Source: Deltaproteobacteria bacterium (lineage in GTDB: Bacteria; Desulfobacterota; Binatia; UBA9968). From it: a stretch of DNA of 6,867 bases. Numbering within the stretch: the stretch's first letter is position 1; each line of letters starts with the position of its first letter. Position numbers and translations under genes: made by a program. The notes under the pieces are model-generated. The model did no database searches, was not told the origin of the DNA, and was given only the letters and a program-made list of their open reading frames with translations. The stretch spans positions 1 to 6,867 of the forward strand of contig JACPDC010000327.1 of the NCBI GenBank assembly GCA_016184235.1, read 5' to 3'. Shown here in pieces: positions 5,939-6,867 of the stretch.

Positions 5939-5954
5939 TCGACCTCTCGGTCGA
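5939..5954 (+). terminator. Possible uvrB terminator hairpin (no U tract)
   Basis: TCGACC (5939-5944) and GGTCGA (5949-5954) form a perfect 6-bp stem with a TCTC loop, 18 bp after the uvrB stop. No T run follows, so it could serve as an mRNA 3' end or processing structure rather than a true intrinsic terminator. The rest of the 181-bp gap holds a 9-bp direct repeat CCTGCGACT (5924-5932 and 5994-6002) and the sigma-54-like element. Confidence 0.3.
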
Positions 5955-6057
5955 ACTCTTACCGATAGGAAAAAACCCGCCCCGGTTCCTAATCCTGCGA
6001 CTGTTGACCAGCCTTATTCCGTCCAAATTCCCGTCAGATAGTTGGCGCTGCAGGCCG

Positions 6058-6073
6058 GGGCATGGAAATTGCT
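6058..6073 (+). promoter_or_regulatory. Candidate sigma-54 (-24/-12) promoter before the amidohydrolase gene
   Basis: GGGCATGGAAATTGCT matches the RpoN consensus TGGCACGRNNNTTGCW at all but two positions (first T and the C of GGCAC). The diagnostic GG (6059-6060) and GC (6071-6072) are separated by exactly 10 bp. The predicted transcription start, about 12 bp after the GC, is near 6084. That is just ahead of the ribosome site at 6087-6095 and the ATG at 6103, so the spacing is workable. No enhancer-binding protein gene is in the window. Confidence 0.4.
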
Positions 6074-6086
6074 TCATTGATCGGGC

Positions 6087-6095
6087 TTGAGGAGG
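6087..6095 (+). promoter_or_regulatory. Strong ribosome binding site of the amidohydrolase gene
   Basis: TTGAGGAGG lies 7 bases before the ATG at 6103. It is the best Shine-Dalgarno sequence in the window and fixes that start, in contrast to uvrB upstream, which has none. Confidence 0.7.
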
Positions 6096-6102
6096 CTGCG
6101 CT

Positions 6103-6867
6103 ATGATTATTGACTGGGAGCACCATTATCTGCCGGAGCAGCTGTGGCTGAAGAAGGGCGGGAAGAAGGGGGAGAGGGCGATCTTTTACGAGCATGGCAA
6201 GCCGCGCGGCAGCCTGCACCCGGAGCTCTGCGACCCGGAGGAGCACCTGAGGATCATGGATGCGGTCGGCATCGATCTGGCGGTGCTCTCCATGGCGGTG
6301 AGCAACGACGATCCCCGGATAGCGTTGGAGGAATGCCGGGTCTGGGATGACGAGGTGGCGCGCCTGGTGAAGAGATATCCGAAGCGGTTCGTGGGATTGG
6401 CTCCGGTTCCGCCGCTGGGAGGGGATGGGGCGCTCGCGGAGCTGGACAGGGCGGTGAAAGATCTCGGCCTGGCGGGAACGGTGATCCGTTCGCAGGCGAG
6501 CGGTCTGTCGATGGATGCCAGGGAGCTTTATCCTTTTTATGAGAGGGTTTCGAGGTTGGGGGTGCCGGTTTTCATCCATCCGAGCGGGGTGCAGATGGGA
6601 ATGACTATCCTGAACGCTCCTTATGATCTGTGCCGGAGCGTCGGGCGGGAGCTGGATTTGATCGTAGCGACGACGAGAATCATCTTGAGCGGCGTCCTGG
6701 ATGATTTTCCGGATCTCCAATTGGTGATCAGTCACAAGGGAGGCGGCATCGCCGCCTTGAAGGAGCGAATCGAGTATCAGATGGGCCACTCAGGGGCCGC
6801 CGGCACCCGCCCCAAGGGGACCAGTAATCGCCTGCCCTTCGACACGCACTTCAACAAGATCTATTTT
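6103..6867 (+). CDS. Amidohydrolase-2 family metal-dependent hydrolase/decarboxylase (partial, N-terminal)
   Basis: The first 255 codons of a TIM-barrel enzyme of the amidohydrolase_2 (ACMSD-like) family are present, and the frame is open at the right edge. The opening IDWEHHYLP (3-11) is the beta-1 metal motif. It reads E6-x-H8 instead of the usual H-x-H, as in gamma-resorcylate-type decarboxylases. Further marks: HLRIMDAVGIDLAVLSM (48-64); RYPKRFVGLAPVPP (91-104), typical of family helix/strand 3; VPVFIHPSG (154-162) with the metal ligand H159; and LVISHKGGG (207-215) with the catalytic or metal-binding H211. The expected later Asp motif lies beyond the window. No signal peptide, so cytoplasmic. 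The substrate is likely an aromatic or unsaturated carboxylate, by family only. The start has a strong ribosome site at 6087-6095 and a sigma-54-like promoter ahead. The first base of its ATG overlaps the end of a 14-codon upstream reading frame in an ATGA arrangement. Confidence 0.85.
   Translation, partial: MIIDWEHHYLPEQLWLKKGGKKGERAIFYEHGKPRGSLHPELCDPEEHLRIMDAVGIDLAVLSMAVSNDDPRIALEECRVWDDEVARLVKRYPKRFVGLAPVPPLGGDGALAELDRAVKDLGLAGTVIRSQASGLSMDARELYPFYERVSRLGVPVFIHPSGVQMGMTILNAPYDLCRSVGRELDLIVATTRIILSGVLDDFPDLQLVISHKGGGIAALKERIEYQMGHSGAAGTRPKGTSNRLPFDTHFNKIYF

Noticed and set aside
5970..5988. A6 tract next to CCCGCCCCGGTT as a terminator on the minus strand
   Set aside because: Only a 4-bp AACC/GGTT stem forms, and there is no minus-strand gene for it to terminate.
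6034..6789. 251-codon minus-strand frame opposite the amidohydrolase
   Set aside because: It is the antisense of a gene with clear metal-binding motifs and a strong ribosome site, and it has no recognisable domain.

Overview
The window reads as about 6.9 kb of chromosome from a GC-rich, Gram-negative-like bacterium. Coding regions such as 5521-5640 are about 67% GC by hand count. The gene mix (MFS efflux pump, orphan NMT1-type periplasmic binding protein, bicupin, amidohydrolase-2 enzyme) resembles uncultured soil or subsurface lineages formerly lumped with Deltaproteobacteria. That placement is an inference from gene content. There is no rRNA, tRNA, CRISPR array or recognisable transposase, and no gap between genes exceeds 181 bp.

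Layout, left to right: (i) C-terminal half of an MFS exporter, cut by the window edge (2-613, +). (ii) A small secreted PLD/HKD-family nuclease-like protein (691-1197, +). (iii) A probable sigma-70 promoter and a strong 9-bp stem-loop lead into a bicupin metalloenzyme-like gene (1328-2260, +), followed by a 79-residue protein of unknown function (2309-2548, +). (iv) A convergent NitT/TauT-type substrate-binding protein (2555-3565, -). (v) A lower-GC pocket holding a small AbrB/MazE-like DNA-binding protein (3700-3939, -). (vi) uvrB of nucleotide excision repair (4011-5921, +), divergent from the AbrB-like gene. (vii) The first 255 codons of an amidohydrolase-2 family enzyme (6103-6867, +), open at the right edge.

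The standout observation is in uvrB. All helicase motifs and the C-terminal UVR domain are present, but the frame skips cleanly from the block before the beta-hairpin to the block after it. About 41 residues, equivalent to E. coli UvrB 80-120, are missing. They include the whole tyrosine-rich damage-verification hairpin. The deletion is in frame and the rest of the gene looks conserved. It is either a real UvrB variant or recent loss-of-function allele, or an assembly or population artefact.

Secondary points are a possibly leaderless uvrB transcript, a stem-loop at the predicted 5' end of the bicupin mRNA, a sigma-54-like element before the amidohydrolase, and a Glu-x-His form of the amidohydrolase metal motif. 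I do not see a multi-gene novel defence or biosynthetic system here. The genes look like independent one- or two-gene units.
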